Assembly: GCF_036227225.1 (NCBI RefSeq)
Contig: NZ_CP109444.1
Coordinates: 7,917,501 to 7,981,500 of the forward strand
Direction: 5' to 3'
Length of the DNA stretch: 64,000 nucleotides
Origin: Streptomyces sp. NBC_01478
GTDB lineage: Bacteria; Actinomycetota; Actinomycetes; Streptomycetales; Streptomycetaceae
In this document: positions 44,466 through 54,238 of the stretch, in pieces
How the letters are laid out: each line of letters opens with the position of its first letter
Position numbering within the stretch: the first letter of the stretch is position 1
Made by a program: the position numbers and the translations under genes
Notes under the pieces: generated by a model
Databases searched by the model: none
What the model was told of the DNA's origin: nothing
What the model saw: the letters and a program-made list of their open reading frames with translations, nothing else

Positions 44466-45509
44466 TCACTGGGCCAGTTCGATGTGGGGATGGTCCGGGG
44501 AGGCCGGGCAGACGTGGAGTTGCAGGTTGTAGCCGCCGAGGATGTCGATCAAGGTGAAGTTGCCGTCCTGGGCGCCCAGGGGAGGTGGGGCCGGGCTCGT
44601 TCGTTCCTCCTCGGCGATCCAGGTCCCGCTGCCGCCGTCCCATTCCAAGGAGGCGATGGTGAGGAGCGGGACCTGCTCGGTGCCGCATTCGGGGCAGGGG
44701 CGGGGCATGGGGTCCATGCGGTCCCAGAGGGTCCAGCCGCCGGTCTTCCAGCCGGGGGCGTGGCAGAGGTTGCTCAGGTAGAGCTCGCCCGGGTCGTACG
44801 CATACGTGTTGTACCGCGCGGGGTCGATCGTCTCCCAGCGGCTCATGTCGTCCAGTTGGCCCCGGAGTTCCTCGCTCAGCTCCCTGGGGTTGGGGTACTC
44901 GGTGACCTGCTCCGGTGAGAACAGGCACGGTTCCGGGAGGTAGTGGCCGAGCTGGACGATCGGCGGCTCGGGCGGTGCGTCGAGGACGTCGGTGACGGTG
45001 GCGGAGGAGCGCCAGAAGAGGGCTGTTCGGGGGTGGGCGGTCTCCTTGTGGTCGAAGGGGCACCAGAGGACCTGGAGGAGGTCCGCGTCGGGCGGGCACG
45101 GGAAGGGGATGTCGCGGGCGTAGAGCTGGGCGACGGGGAGGAGGGCGATCGGGCCGTCGAACCACGGGCGGCCCGCGCCGATCCGCTCCAAGGTCTCCCG
45201 TTCCTCGGGGGTCCACTGGGCTGCCTGAGGGTCGAGGTGCAGCCGCTCGGCCGATGCGGCGCAGACGCGGCGGTGGAGCCGGATGTCGTCCGGTGAGTGG
45301 ACCACCGGCGCCGCGTGCCTGTTGTGCGGCTCGTCGCAGTGCGGCCACGGCTCGTCGGCGGGCCACAGGAGCGGCCCGCCGACGGAGCTGTCGTGCACGG
45401 TCGGCGACCCCGGCCGCGGGTGCAGCCGGGTCGCCGTGCGCGCCAGCGGGGCCAGTTGAGGGAAGAGCGCGGTGATGTCGAACGGCCGCGGTGGGGTGGT
45501 GAAACTCAT
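44466..45509 (-). CDS. DUF1963 (YwqG-like) protein, candidate immunity
   Basis: 347 residues, no signal peptide. The DUF1963 pattern is seen in GGPLLWPADEPWPHC, LLPVAQLYARDIPFPCP and LLQVLWCPFDH, with CPECGTEQ, a possible zinc knuckle, later. B. subtilis ywqG of this family lies by a toxin/immunity operon, but its role is not settled. GGGAG five bases before the ATG fixes the start. It begins 31 bases after the stop of a secreted nuclease on the same strand, so an immunity role is plausible, though unproven. Confidence 0.68.
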   Translation of the reverse strand: MSFTTPPRPFDITALFPQLAPLARTATRLHPRPGSPTVHDSSVGGPLLWPADEPWPHCDEPHNRHAAPVVHSPDDIRLHRRVCAASAERLHLDPQAAQWTPEERETLERIGAGRPWFDGPIALLPVAQLYARDIPFPCPPDADLLQVLWCPFDHKETAHPRTALFWRSSATVTDVLDAPPEPPIVQLGHYLPEPCLFSPEQVTEYPNPRELSEELRGQLDDMSRWETIDPARYNTYAYDPGELYLSNLCHAPGWKTGGWTLWDRMDPMPRPCPECGTEQVPLLTIASLEWDGGSGTWIAEEERTSPAPPPLGAQDGNFTLIDILGGYNLQLHVCPASPDHPHIELAQ

Positions 45510-45540
45510 GCCGGCTCCCGTTGGCGCGAACTGGGTGGGA

Positions 45541-47496
45541 TCAGTTACCGAGGTTGTACAACCCAGTGTCCGTATAGGTGTTGGTGACGTAGACGTTGGG
45601 GAACAGTTCCTCGGTTGTCCCGTTCACCCGTTGGATACTGGCGCTCATCGTGACGCCCAACGGGATGGTGCTGTTCGCGTCCTTGTAGACGGGTGTCACC
45701 TGATAGAAGACCGCGTCGTTCGCTCCGAGACCGGAGGCGGGGTCCTTGATCATGTTCTGCGCGATGGTCTCGTAGGTCCGCATGCTGGGCGTGCCCGTGT
45801 TCATCCCGCTCTGCCAGCAGGGGACGAGGTTGCTCCGCGTGAGCGCACTCGTGCCCTGTCCGCCGAGGATGCTCGCGATGAGATGGCACCGGGACTGGCC
45901 GTAGGTGAGGTTGTTCGCCTTCTTGAACGCCTCCGCGTCCTTCATGCCGGTGACGGGATCGCTGGTTCCCTTCCCCCCGCCGGTCTTCCGCCCCAGGCAT
46001 GCCTGCGCCTGGGTCGGCCGCTGTCCGCCCCCGCCCGCCGGGTCGCTCTGGTTGACGAGAGGAACCGGCTCGGTGGTGTTGTAGAACCAGCCGTCGCCGT
46101 TGGGAATCGAGTTGATCGGTCCGGGGTTGTTCAGGCAACTGGCCTGCGGGCCGGTGTCCGGCAACGAGAACGTCAGCTCGAACTGGTCGGCGTCGATCAC
46201 CCGCTGGTCCGTGAAGCCGTCGGCGAGCTGGGTGTCGGCGAACTGCTTCTCGGCGGGCGTGACATGGGCCTGCACGCAGGGCGAGGCGGGGTCCAGGACA
46301 TGGGCGTCGTTCAGGACGTAGGTGTCCCACTCGTCGTTGCCGAGATTGGGGATCACCTGGACGCACTGCGCGCCGGCGGCACCGCCTTCCTTCGCCTCGC
46401 CGAAGGGGAAGTCACCGCAGGAGTCGTTGTCGACGAGCTCCGTCTGGGCCGTGAAGCCGCCGCACGTGCTGGCGGTGCGGTCGGCGACGCCGTTCGTCGA
46501 CCTGGTCAGGGGGCTGCCCTCCTTGCCCCAGGCGCCGTTGAGGTTGTTCTGGGCCCACGCGTAGGCGGCGACGCCGCCGCCCGGGTCCGATGCCGTTGCG
46601 CTCATCGGCACGACCGGCATGACCGAGGGGACGGCACAGCCCGCCGACGAGGTGCCCCCGACCGCGTTGTCGCAGCGGATCTTGCGCGGGTTGTCCCACG
46701 AGGCGTTCGGGTCGACGGCCGTGGCACCCGGGGAGGTCACGTACAGCTTGTACGAGGTGGTGAAGTCGACGCTGCTGTTCAGGGCGGGCGCCGAGGAGTA
46801 GGCGACGGTGCCGCTGAGGGACTGGCCCAGGGTCAGGTCGCCGCCGTACCAGGGCGCGGTCTTCGTCGCCGTGCAGCCGGTGGTGCAGGCGGCGCGGAAC
46901 TTGGCGTTGAGGGCGGTGACCTCGCCGCTCGCGGCGGCCATCGTCACCGTGACCTGCTCGCTCCACGTCGTGCCCGCCTTGGGCAGGGTCGCGCTGGTCG
47001 AGATCTCCAGGGTGCCGCGCCCGAGCTCCTTGCCGTTGCTGTCACGCAGGATGTAGACGACGCTCACCCCGGTCACGCAGTACCCGAAGCGCTCGTAGGA
47101 GTAGGTGCCGGGGCTGGTGATGTCGCAGCCACCGGCGACCGCTGCCGCGGCGAGGGTCCGCTGTTGTGCCACCGTGCTCTTTGCCGGGGCGGGGCTCGTG
47201 CGCACACATGCCTCGGCGGCGCCCGCCCGGCGTTCCTTCGAGCCGGCCCGCGTGGGCCGGCAGTGCTCCGCGGAGTCCGCCGGGAAAGCGCTGGTCGCGG
47301 TGAGGGGCGCGGCCGTCGGCGGGTTCGCCGGATCGGTCTGGCCCACCTGGACCGGCGTCGCTTCCGTCCCCTGCTGCGCATAGCTCACGCCGGGCGTGCC
47401 GAGCCCCAGCGTCACCACGGTCAGCAGGGCCAGTACGGCCGATCTGACCCGTATGCGTCCAGGCCGTTCGGGTCGTGTCGCGTGCTTGATCGTCAT
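45541..47496 (-). CDS. Secreted DNA/RNA non-specific nuclease-type toxin
   Basis: 651 residues. AGGAGAGG before the ATG, then a signal peptide (RSAVLALLTVVTLGLG, VSYA). A long Cys-containing middle part (about 100-480) has no family I know. The C-terminal 130 residues resemble the toxin-type DNA/RNA non-specific endonucleases: CHLIASILGGQG with the catalytic His, then NLVPCWQSGMN. An exported nuclease with a large delivery region suits contact or environmental competition. The following gene (DUF1963) may protect the producer. The nuclease call rests on a short motif. Confidence 0.7.
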   Translation of the reverse strand: MTIKHATRPERPGRIRVRSAVLALLTVVTLGLGTPGVSYAQQGTEATPVQVGQTDPANPPTAAPLTATSAFPADSAEHCRPTRAGSKERRAGAAEACVRTSPAPAKSTVAQQRTLAAAAVAGGCDITSPGTYSYERFGYCVTGVSVVYILRDSNGKELGRGTLEISTSATLPKAGTTWSEQVTVTMAAASGEVTALNAKFRAACTTGCTATKTAPWYGGDLTLGQSLSGTVAYSSAPALNSSVDFTTSYKLYVTSPGATAVDPNASWDNPRKIRCDNAVGGTSSAGCAVPSVMPVVPMSATASDPGGGVAAYAWAQNNLNGAWGKEGSPLTRSTNGVADRTASTCGGFTAQTELVDNDSCGDFPFGEAKEGGAAGAQCVQVIPNLGNDEWDTYVLNDAHVLDPASPCVQAHVTPAEKQFADTQLADGFTDQRVIDADQFELTFSLPDTGPQASCLNNPGPINSIPNGDGWFYNTTEPVPLVNQSDPAGGGGQRPTQAQACLGRKTGGGKGTSDPVTGMKDAEAFKKANNLTYGQSRCHLIASILGGQGTSALTRSNLVPCWQSGMNTGTPSMRTYETIAQNMIKDPASGLGANDAVFYQVTPVYKDANSTIPLGVTMSASIQRVNGTTEELFPNVYVTNTYTDTGLYNLGN

Positions 47497-47563
47497 ACCT
47501 CTCCTCTTGGCCGGGGCCACCGGACAACTGCCGATGTCTCAGGGGACCTTGACCGGTTACGAC

Positions 47564-47604
47564 GGCGGCACCACCCCGATGCGGAGCGCCGGGGTGGTGC
47601 CGCC
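47564..47604. terminator. 15-bp perfect hairpin after the FG-GAP gene
   Basis: GGCGGCACCACCCCG pairs exactly with 47590-47604 around 11 bases. It is downstream of the FG-GAP gene on the minus strand and upstream of the nuclease gene. Confidence 0.75.
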
Positions 47605-47608
47605 GGAC

Positions 47609-47648
47609 GAGCCCCCGGGGACCGGCCGGAGCCGGCTCCCGGGGGCTC
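47609..47648. terminator. Second hairpin next to the FG-GAP stop
   Basis: GAGCCCCCGGG pairs with 47638-47648; the loop holds a smaller CCGG symmetry. With the previous hairpin it makes a tandem terminator five bases past the stop codon. Confidence 0.7.
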
Positions 47649-47653
47649 AGGGG

Positions 47654-49867
47654 TCACCGTGCCGCGTAGCCGAAGTCGGTGTCGGCGGCGGGGAGGCCGC
47701 CCGCGCCCGGCTGGTACGTGGTCACCGCGGCGACCGTGCCGCCGGCGGTCACGTTGGACAGCGGCAGCGCGTACAAGGTGCCGTAGGCCGAGGGGCCGTT
47801 GGGCATGCCGACGTACAGGTGGCTGCCGGTGTAGTGGAGGCTGCTGCCCATGTGCTGGTTCGCGCCCGGGGTGCCGGGGATGCCGTCGCCGTCGCCGGCC
47901 TCCAGCCAGCGGTCGTTCGCGCCCGGGGTGCCGAGGAGCGAGAAGGTCTGCACGGCGCCCGAGGCGGTGGCGGTGCCGACGGCCTCGTCCGGGATGCCGA
48001 CGGCCAGCTTGAGGGTGGCGGTCGAACTCACCGAGCGCGGTGCGGTGTTCACCGCGGCCAGGGTCTGGCCGAAGTGGTCCCCGGCCTCGGAGGTGCCGGA
48101 GACGTCGTCGGCGGCGGTGCCCGAGGAGTAGCCCTGCAACTGGCTGAAGGTACCTGCGGCGGTGATCCGGAAGGTCAGGACCCAGCCCGTTTCGGCCTTG
48201 TTCACGCCGTCGACGGCCAGGGTCTCGCCGGGTGAGCCGACCGCGAGGATCGACTCCGTGGCCGCGGCGGTCGCCGAGGGACGGTAGGGGATCAGCGCCA
48301 GGGACTGGCCGAAGAGGTCGCCGGCCTCGGCCGCGCCGGAGACGGTGTCGAGGTCCTGGTCCAGGCCGAACAGCGGGGTGGGACGGTTCTCGGAGTTCAG
48401 CGTGTGGGAGAAGACCGCCAGGTTGCCCGCGTTGGCGTTGGTGCCGATGGCGTCGCCGGGCGCGCCGACGGCGATGTGGTTGGCGTCGGCGGCGACGCTG
48501 GTGCCGAAGCCGTCACCCGCCTCCGCGGCGCCGCCCACACCGGTGGCGTCCTGGTTGACGGCGATGTTGGTGGTGCCGTGCAGGTAGATCACGTTGCCGG
48601 CCTTGGCGAGGGAGCCGAGGGCCTCGCCGGGCACGCCGATCACCAGGAACGGCTCGCCGGTGCTGGTGGCACCCGCGGCCAGGGCGTGGCCCATGAGGTC
48701 GCCGGCCTCGCTCGCGGAGGCGGCCAACGAGCCGGTGCCCGCGCCCTGTTCGAGGTGGGTGTCCTTCGTCGTGCCGGTGCCGAGGCCGCCGGTCGCGCCG
48801 TGCAGGATGTCGACCATGCCGGCGTCGGCGACGGTGCCGATGTCCTCGGACGGGGTGCCGACGGCCAGGTCGGTGCAGCCGTCCTCGTCGTAGTCGAAGG
48901 TGGCGATGGAGTCGCCGAACCGGTCGCCCGCCTCGGCGCCGCCGGACACCCAGTCGAGGTCCTGGTTGATCTCGGCGGTGCCCTTGCCGCCGCCGTAGAC
49001 GATCCGCACCAGGCCCGCACCGGCGTCGCCGCCCACGGTGGCCGCGGGGTCGGAGACCGCGATGTCCGCCAGGCCGTCGCAGTTGAAGTCGGTGGCGGGC
49101 ACCGCGTCGACGGTGGCGCTCACCCAGGAGGCGAGGTCGTCCACGCGGGTGACGACACCGTCGGTGCTGGTCACGCCGGCGTCGATGCCGTAGCAGCCGC
49201 CCTGGTACGACTGGCTGGCGAGGGCGGCCAGTTGGGCGGTGCCGCTGCCGCCCCGGACCAGCGGGCCGCCGGTGTCGCCCATGCAGGCGGCGATGCCGCT
49301 CGTGCCGGTGACCGAGGCGCTCGTGGTGGCGGCGGAGTTCACGGTGAAGGCGCCGGTGTGCAGGTTCAGCGGGGCCCATTCGCTCGCGGTGCGGCCGTAG
49401 CCGGCGAGGGTGAGGGTCTCGCCGGCGGTGGGCGCGGCGGTGGCCAGGGCGATCGGGTTGACGCCCGTGACCGGCCGGTCGAGGCGGGCCAGGACCGCGT
49501 CGCGGTCGGTGCGCGGGACCAGTTGGACGATCTCGCGGGCCGCGCCCGCGGTGCCGGTCAGGTCGGAGCGGCCGATGACGGCGGTGGTCGTCACGGCCGG
49601 CTTGCCCGCGGGCACGCTCAGGCTGGTGGCCGGGTCGGCGGCGAAGCAACTGGCCGCGGTCAGCAGCCACTCGGCGTCCACGAGGACGCCGGAGCAGCCG
49701 CGGTCGTGATCGCCGAGGGTGATCTGCGCGGTGTAGGCGTAGGTGGTGTCGGCGGCGGCGACCGCGGGGCCGGTGACGGCGGTGGCGGGGGCGGCCGCGA
49801 GCACGGCGGAGCCGAGGGTCAGGGCGGCGCCCAGTGCGGCGAGGCGCACAGGTCTGGCGTAGGTCAT
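47654..49867 (-). CDS. Secreted trypsin-like pseudoprotease with FG-GAP repeats
   Basis: 737 residues: signal peptide (LAALGAALTLGSAVLAAAPA), a chymotrypsin-fold domain to about 245, then FG-GAP/integrin-like repeats (DFNCDGLADIAVSDP, DYDEDGCTDLAVGTP, and several GIPDEAVG or GVPGEALG units). The histidine motif TAAHC reads TAASC, the aspartate is kept in DAVLARLD, and the serine motif GDSGGP reads GDTGGP, so two of three catalytic residues are changed. It probably binds rather than cuts. AGGGAACC before the ATG decides the start. FG-GAP blades usually bind calcium. Two strong hairpins follow the gene. Confidence 0.82.
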   Translation of the reverse strand: MTYARPVRLAALGAALTLGSAVLAAAPATAVTGPAVAAADTTYAYTAQITLGDHDRGCSGVLVDAEWLLTAASCFAADPATSLSVPAGKPAVTTTAVIGRSDLTGTAGAAREIVQLVPRTDRDAVLARLDRPVTGVNPIALATAAPTAGETLTLAGYGRTASEWAPLNLHTGAFTVNSAATTSASVTGTSGIAACMGDTGGPLVRGGSGTAQLAALASQSYQGGCYGIDAGVTSTDGVVTRVDDLASWVSATVDAVPATDFNCDGLADIAVSDPAATVGGDAGAGLVRIVYGGGKGTAEINQDLDWVSGGAEAGDRFGDSIATFDYDEDGCTDLAVGTPSEDIGTVADAGMVDILHGATGGLGTGTTKDTHLEQGAGTGSLAASASEAGDLMGHALAAGATSTGEPFLVIGVPGEALGSLAKAGNVIYLHGTTNIAVNQDATGVGGAAEAGDGFGTSVAADANHIAVGAPGDAIGTNANAGNLAVFSHTLNSENRPTPLFGLDQDLDTVSGAAEAGDLFGQSLALIPYRPSATAAATESILAVGSPGETLAVDGVNKAETGWVLTFRITAAGTFSQLQGYSSGTAADDVSGTSEAGDHFGQTLAAVNTAPRSVSSTATLKLAVGIPDEAVGTATASGAVQTFSLLGTPGANDRWLEAGDGDGIPGTPGANQHMGSSLHYTGSHLYVGMPNGPSAYGTLYALPLSNVTAGGTVAAVTTYQPGAGGLPAADTDFGYAAR

Positions 49868-49922
49868 GAATGCGGTTCCCTGGTGGATGGTGGCGGATCG
49901 GGCAGGAGGGTTCGGCAGGGCG

Positions 49923-50465
49923 CTACTTGGCGGTCCGAAGCTCCAGGAGCGTCCACTCACGGGCCTGGTCGTCCGCGCTCTCGCCCACCGGGGTCCAGGC
50001 GTTCTTGGTGATGTCGTACGACTGCTCCTCGGTGCCGACCGTCATCTCCGCCTCGGTCGTGTAGTCGTTGCCGCGGATGAGGTAGACCGACGGCAGCTCC
50101 AGGGTCAGCCAGCCGGAGTTGCCCTTGACGTCGAAGCAGACCTTGCTCTTGTCCCGCGCCTGGACCTCCAGTTGGCCGGTGCCGGTCACGCAGTCGGCGA
50201 GCGTGATGTGACCGTCACCCCGCTTGAGCACGATGTTCTTCTCCGCGAGGATCTTGTCCGCCTGCGGGTAGTCGAAGTTCTCGACCGCGTAGCCGGGGGC
50301 GCTGTCCGCGACGGCCGCGGCCGGGCCGGCCTCGGCGTGGGAGCCGCCGGGGAGACCGACCGCCAGGGCGGCCCACGCGAGGGCGCCGGCCGCCGCCGTA
50401 CCCAGGGTGCGGGCCAGAAATCTATTGCGTCGCGGCTGTGCCGCAAATGTGGTACGCGACTTCAT
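49923..50465 (-). CDS. Secreted hypothetical protein
   Basis: 180 residues. AGGAAAGTG just before the ATG, then a basic signal peptide (RTLGTAAAGALAWAALAVG, SHAEA). The mature part has two cysteines (LADCVTG, KVCFDVKG) and beta-rich sequence. It ends 55 bases before the FG-GAP gene on the same strand and may be co-transcribed with it. Family not recognised. Confidence 0.65.
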   Translation of the reverse strand: MKSRTTFAAQPRRNRFLARTLGTAAAGALAWAALAVGLPGGSHAEAGPAAAVADSAPGYAVENFDYPQADKILAEKNIVLKRGDGHITLADCVTGTGQLEVQARDKSKVCFDVKGNSGWLTLELPSVYLIRGNDYTTEAEMTVGTEEQSYDITKNAWTPVGESADDQAREWTLLELRTAK

Positions 50466-50753
50466 CACTTTCCTAAACTCGTTGCTTCCGAATTGATCCA
50501 AGTAGCGTGGTTCAAGGCAAACGTGAAGGAAATAGCCAAAGCCGCAAGTGCTTCCACATCGTTTTCCCCCGCCTAGATGCCACATCGCTTCCTCGGGTTT
50601 GTCCACTCCTCAAAACCCTTAAAAAGGACGGCAGTTGGCGCTTTGATGTGACGCTCACCACACCCGAGAAGGGTTGTACGGCTTCTATAACGAAGAGATA
50701 AAGATAGCTTTCGGTGTCGGATTCCGGCCTCTTCTTCAATTCACGACGGCGCA

Positions 50754-50782
50754 TTGATTGCTCTGCGAACCTGCGTTTGTAT
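50754..50782 (+). promoter_or_regulatory. Possible promoter of the ALF-repeat gene
   Basis: TTGATT, 17 bases, TTGTAT, about 70 bases before the start codon. It lies in the AT-richer 388-base divergent stretch 50466-50853, which otherwise holds no gene. An alternative pair is TTGTAC with a TAAAGAT-like box near 50676-50700. Confidence 0.35.
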
Positions 50783-50853
50783 GGTCACGTCATCGCGCAG
50801 GCAACACATACGCCCCCACAGGGGTCACACAGAAACCACGGGGAAAAATCCAC

Positions 50854-53800
50854 ATGCAGACGATCTTCTGGAGCCGCAGACGAGTCCTCGGCTCGCTCGC
50901 GGCCGTCACGGCCGCCGCCGCCACGCCCCTGACGTGGGCGCCCGTGGCCCGAGCGGCCGACGCGACGACGACGACCGATCCGCTTACGCTGCCCGACACC
51001 CAGCGGGCGAAGGTGGTCAAGGCCTGGATGACGGGTGGCAAGGCCACCAAGGCGGCAGCGGCCGACGCGCTGTTCGGCACCGACGCCGACATCACCACCT
51101 TCCTCACCCAGACGCTGCCGACGGTGACGACGGAGGACAACCGCGTCGCGATCGCCAGCTACCTCGCCCGCTCCGGCAAGGGCCTGCGCCGCGAGGCCGT
51201 CGCCGCTCTCGACAACGGCGACAGCTCCATCGCCGCCTTCCTGCAGGGCGGTTACGAGCCGGCTCTCCTGGAAGACCTCCAGGTGGCGACCGCCATCCTG
51301 TCGGCCACCGGCGGAACGGCACTCCAGCGCAAGGCGTCCGCCGCCCTGGACACGGGCACCCGGACGGCGCTGGAGGCCTTCCTGACGGAGGGTCAGTACG
51401 CCGCCCGCCTGGAGGACGCGCAGGTCCAGGTCGCCGCCATGCTGGTCAAGGCGGGGCCCGAGGTGCAGAAGTACGCGAACCGCGCCCTGGACGGCACCTC
51501 GACGGACATCCAGTGGTTCCTCGACACCGGCCAGCACATCGCCCGCGCCCGCGACCAGGAGGCGGCGACCATCGAGGAACTCGTCGCGGTCGTCGACCGG
51601 GAGGGCAAGCGCGCCCAGGCCGAGACCGACCTGGCCGTCGAGGCGTCGGAGCGGGCCCTGGCCGCCGCGGCGGCGGCGAAGGCGGCGGCGGAGAAGGCCG
51701 CGGCCGAGGCGGCGGCCGCCAAGGACGACGTACAGAAGTCCGCGGCGGCGGCCCGCAAGGCGGCCAGCGCGGCCACGGGCGCGGCGAACGCCGCCCGGAT
51801 CGCCATCAACGCCTCCAACGCGGCCGTGAACGCCTCCCGCCGCGCCTCCATGGCGGCCACCGCCGCCAGCGGGGCCGCGGCCGTCGCCGGCGGGGCCGCG
51901 TCCCGTGCCTACAACGCGGCCATCGCCGCCTCCAAGGACGCGAGCAAGACCCAGGCGGCCAAGGACGCGGCGGTCGCCGCCCGCAACTCCGCCGCCAAGG
52001 CCCGTACCGCGGCCAAGGCGGCCGACTACGCGCGGGCCGCCTGCGCGCAGTCCGTCACCGCCAGTTCCTCGGCCGCCTCCGCCGCCCGCAACTCCGCGGC
52101 CGCCGCCACCTCCGCCGCGCAGGCCGCCGCCGCGTCCGGAGTCGCCCAGTCGCAGGCAGCCGAGGCCAAGCGGCAGGCCGCCATCGCCACCACCGCCGCC
52201 AACCGCGCCACCAACGCCGCCTCCACCGCCCAGGCCCTCAACAACACGGCGGCCGCGGCCGCCGCCGCGGCGCGGGACGCCGCCAACTCCGCCGCCGATC
52301 ACGCCGAGAAGGCGGCCGCCGCCGTCGACGAGGCCGTGGCGAACGCGGGCAAGGCCATCGACTTCGCGAACAAGTCCACCGCCCACGCCGGCGAGGCCGT
52401 CAAGGCCGCCGACACCGCCACCAAGGCCGTGACGGACGCCATGGCGGTCGCCAAGGCGGCCCGGGACGCGGAGCTCGCGCGCCTGGAGCAGGAGCGGCTC
52501 CAAGGCGTGGACGAGGCCCGGCTGCTGGCCGAGATCGAGACGCAGGAACTGGCCGAGTACGCGAACAAGCGGGCCCAGGAAGCGCAGACCGATCAGTCGA
52601 CCAAGGACCTGATCAGCGGCGCCGAGAAGGCCCTCTTCACGGACGGCGACCTGTCGCTCGCCGCCACGCTGGGCCGCAAGGCCGCCACCGCGCTGCTGGA
52701 GGCCAAGGGCGCCTGGACGCGGGAGGCCGCCCAGTTCGCGCTGTCCGGCAGCGACGACGACATGTTCTCCTGGATCGACCTCGACCGGGGCGTCGCCCAG
52801 GGCCAGGACGACCGGGAGACCGTCCTCTACATCGCCCAGGTGTCCAACCCCGCCATCGCCAGGGCGGCACTGGCCGCGCTGGAGAGCACCAGCTCCACGG
52901 CCGTGGGCGACTTCCTCACCTCCGGGGTGATCAAGGCCTCGCAGGACGACAACCGGGTGCAGATCGGCAAGATCCTCGACCAGAAGCCGGGCAAGGCCGT
53001 CACCGAGGCGGCCAACGACGCGCTGGACGAGAACACCCCGGAGGCGTTGCAGGACTTCTTCGACCGCACCTACCCCGCCGCCGTGCGGGAGGACGACGCC
53101 GTCGAGACCGCGACCTCGGTGGCGAACGGCGGCGACTACACCAAGGCCTACGGCGATGTCGCCCTGGAGGGGCCGACGTGGATGCGCCGGAACTTCGTCC
53201 AGGTCGTGCAGCACTCCTCGGACCAGCTCGACCACGACTCCGCCACCCATGTCGCGGCGATCCAGGGGGCGATCGCCGCGGCGGCCAAGACCGCCTACGC
53301 GGCGCAGCAGACCGCGGCGCAGGCGTCACAGGTGGCGGCGACCGCCCGCGAAGCCGCCACGGAGGCCCAGGAGTGGGCGGACAAGGCCGTCGCCGCGGGG
53401 ACGAAGGCCGGCCAGTACTCCGACCAGGCCCGGCAGAACGCCGACGCGGCGGACAAGTCGGCCGCGGACGCGCAGGCTTCGGCGGCCAAGGCCTCGGCCG
53501 CCGCGACGACGGCGCGCACCGCCTCCCGCTCGGCCAACTACTCCGCGAACAAGGCGATCGACGCGGCCCGTTCGGCCCTGGCCTCCTCCTACAGCGCCCA
53601 GGCGTCCGCGGCCGACGCGCGCGCGTCCGAGCTCGAAGCGGGCCGGGACGCGGCCACGGCGGCCACCGCGGCGAACCAGGCACGCGCCATCGTCATCGAG
53701 AAGCGCCAGGCCGAGGCCCGCGAGGCAGCCCGCGAGGCCGCCGAGGAGGCGCAGGAGAACCGGAACAACGGCACCAACCCGGCCGACAACGGCACCAACG

Positions 53801-54222
53801 ACGAGGTCAACCAGAACGGCAGCGGCTCCGACAACGACGCGTGGTACTCGGACGCCGGCTGGTGGGCCGACGCCTTCAACTACGTCAGCATCGGAGCGGG
53901 ATTCGTCTCCGCCGGCCTCGGGGTCGCCAGCCTCGTCTTTCCCCCGTTCGCCGTCGTCGGCCTCCCGGCCGCGGCGGTCTTCGCCGACATAGCGATGGGA
54001 GCCGGCGCGCTGAGCACCCTGTTCACCGGCATCGAATACGGCTTCACCAGCGGCGAGTTCGGCTGGGCCGCGGCGGGCACCGCGCTGAGCCTGGTCACCT
54101 ACGGCCAGTCCAAGTGGATCACCCCGGTCGCCAAGCGGGTGGCTCCCGCGGTGAAGCAGGTCGCGGAGGAGGGCAAGGAACTCGTCTCCTCGATCACCAG
54201 CGGCCTGTCGTCGATGTTCTGA
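50854..54222 (+). CDS. Tat-secreted ALF-repeat polymorphic toxin-like protein
   Basis: 1122 residues. Twin-arginine signal (SRRRVLGSLAAV, then ARAAD). ALF repeats at about 30-260 (ADALFGTDADITTFL and following) and again at about 590-780. Between and after them are Ala-rich coiled-coil stretches of several hundred residues, and an Asn/Gly linker near 970. The C-terminus is a Gly/Ala-rich hydrophobic stretch (VSIGAGFVSAGLGVASLVF, AAVFADIAMGAGALSTLF). In this family a nuclease or peptidase often follows that stretch; here the protein simply ends. No immunity-like gene follows, only a hairpin and an integrase remnant. It may have lost its tip, or the hydrophobic part is the tip. Confidence 0.82.
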   Translation: MQTIFWSRRRVLGSLAAVTAAAATPLTWAPVARAADATTTTDPLTLPDTQRAKVVKAWMTGGKATKAAAADALFGTDADITTFLTQTLPTVTTEDNRVAIASYLARSGKGLRREAVAALDNGDSSIAAFLQGGYEPALLEDLQVATAILSATGGTALQRKASAALDTGTRTALEAFLTEGQYAARLEDAQVQVAAMLVKAGPEVQKYANRALDGTSTDIQWFLDTGQHIARARDQEAATIEELVAVVDREGKRAQAETDLAVEASERALAAAAAAKAAAEKAAAEAAAAKDDVQKSAAAARKAASAATGAANAARIAINASNAAVNASRRASMAATAASGAAAVAGGAASRAYNAAIAASKDASKTQAAKDAAVAARNSAAKARTAAKAADYARAACAQSVTASSSAASAARNSAAAATSAAQAAAASGVAQSQAAEAKRQAAIATTAANRATNAASTAQALNNTAAAAAAAARDAANSAADHAEKAAAAVDEAVANAGKAIDFANKSTAHAGEAVKAADTATKAVTDAMAVAKAARDAELARLEQERLQGVDEARLLAEIETQELAEYANKRAQEAQTDQSTKDLISGAEKALFTDGDLSLAATLGRKAATALLEAKGAWTREAAQFALSGSDDDMFSWIDLDRGVAQGQDDRETVLYIAQVSNPAIARAALAALESTSSTAVGDFLTSGVIKASQDDNRVQIGKILDQKPGKAVTEAANDALDENTPEALQDFFDRTYPAAVREDDAVETATSVANGGDYTKAYGDVALEGPTWMRRNFVQVVQHSSDQLDHDSATHVAAIQGAIAAAAKTAYAAQQTAAQASQVAATAREAATEAQEWADKAVAAGTKAGQYSDQARQNADAADKSAADAQASAAKASAAATTARTASRSANYSANKAIDAARSALASSYSAQASAADARASELEAGRDAATAATAANQARAIVIEKRQAEAREAAREAAEEAQENRNNGTNPADNGTNDEVNQNGSGSDNDAWYSDAGWWADAFNYVSIGAGFVSAGLGVASLVFPPFAVVGLPAAAVFADIAMGAGALSTLFTGIEYGFTSGEFGWAAAGTALSLVTYGQSKWITPVAKRVAPAVKQVAEEGKELVSSITSGLSSMF

Positions 54223-54238
54223 CCACCGACACGGCCCC

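Noticed and set aside
50785..53250. 821-residue minus-strand frame opposite the ALF-repeat gene
   Set aside because: Gly/Arg/Val low-complexity translation with no family sequence.
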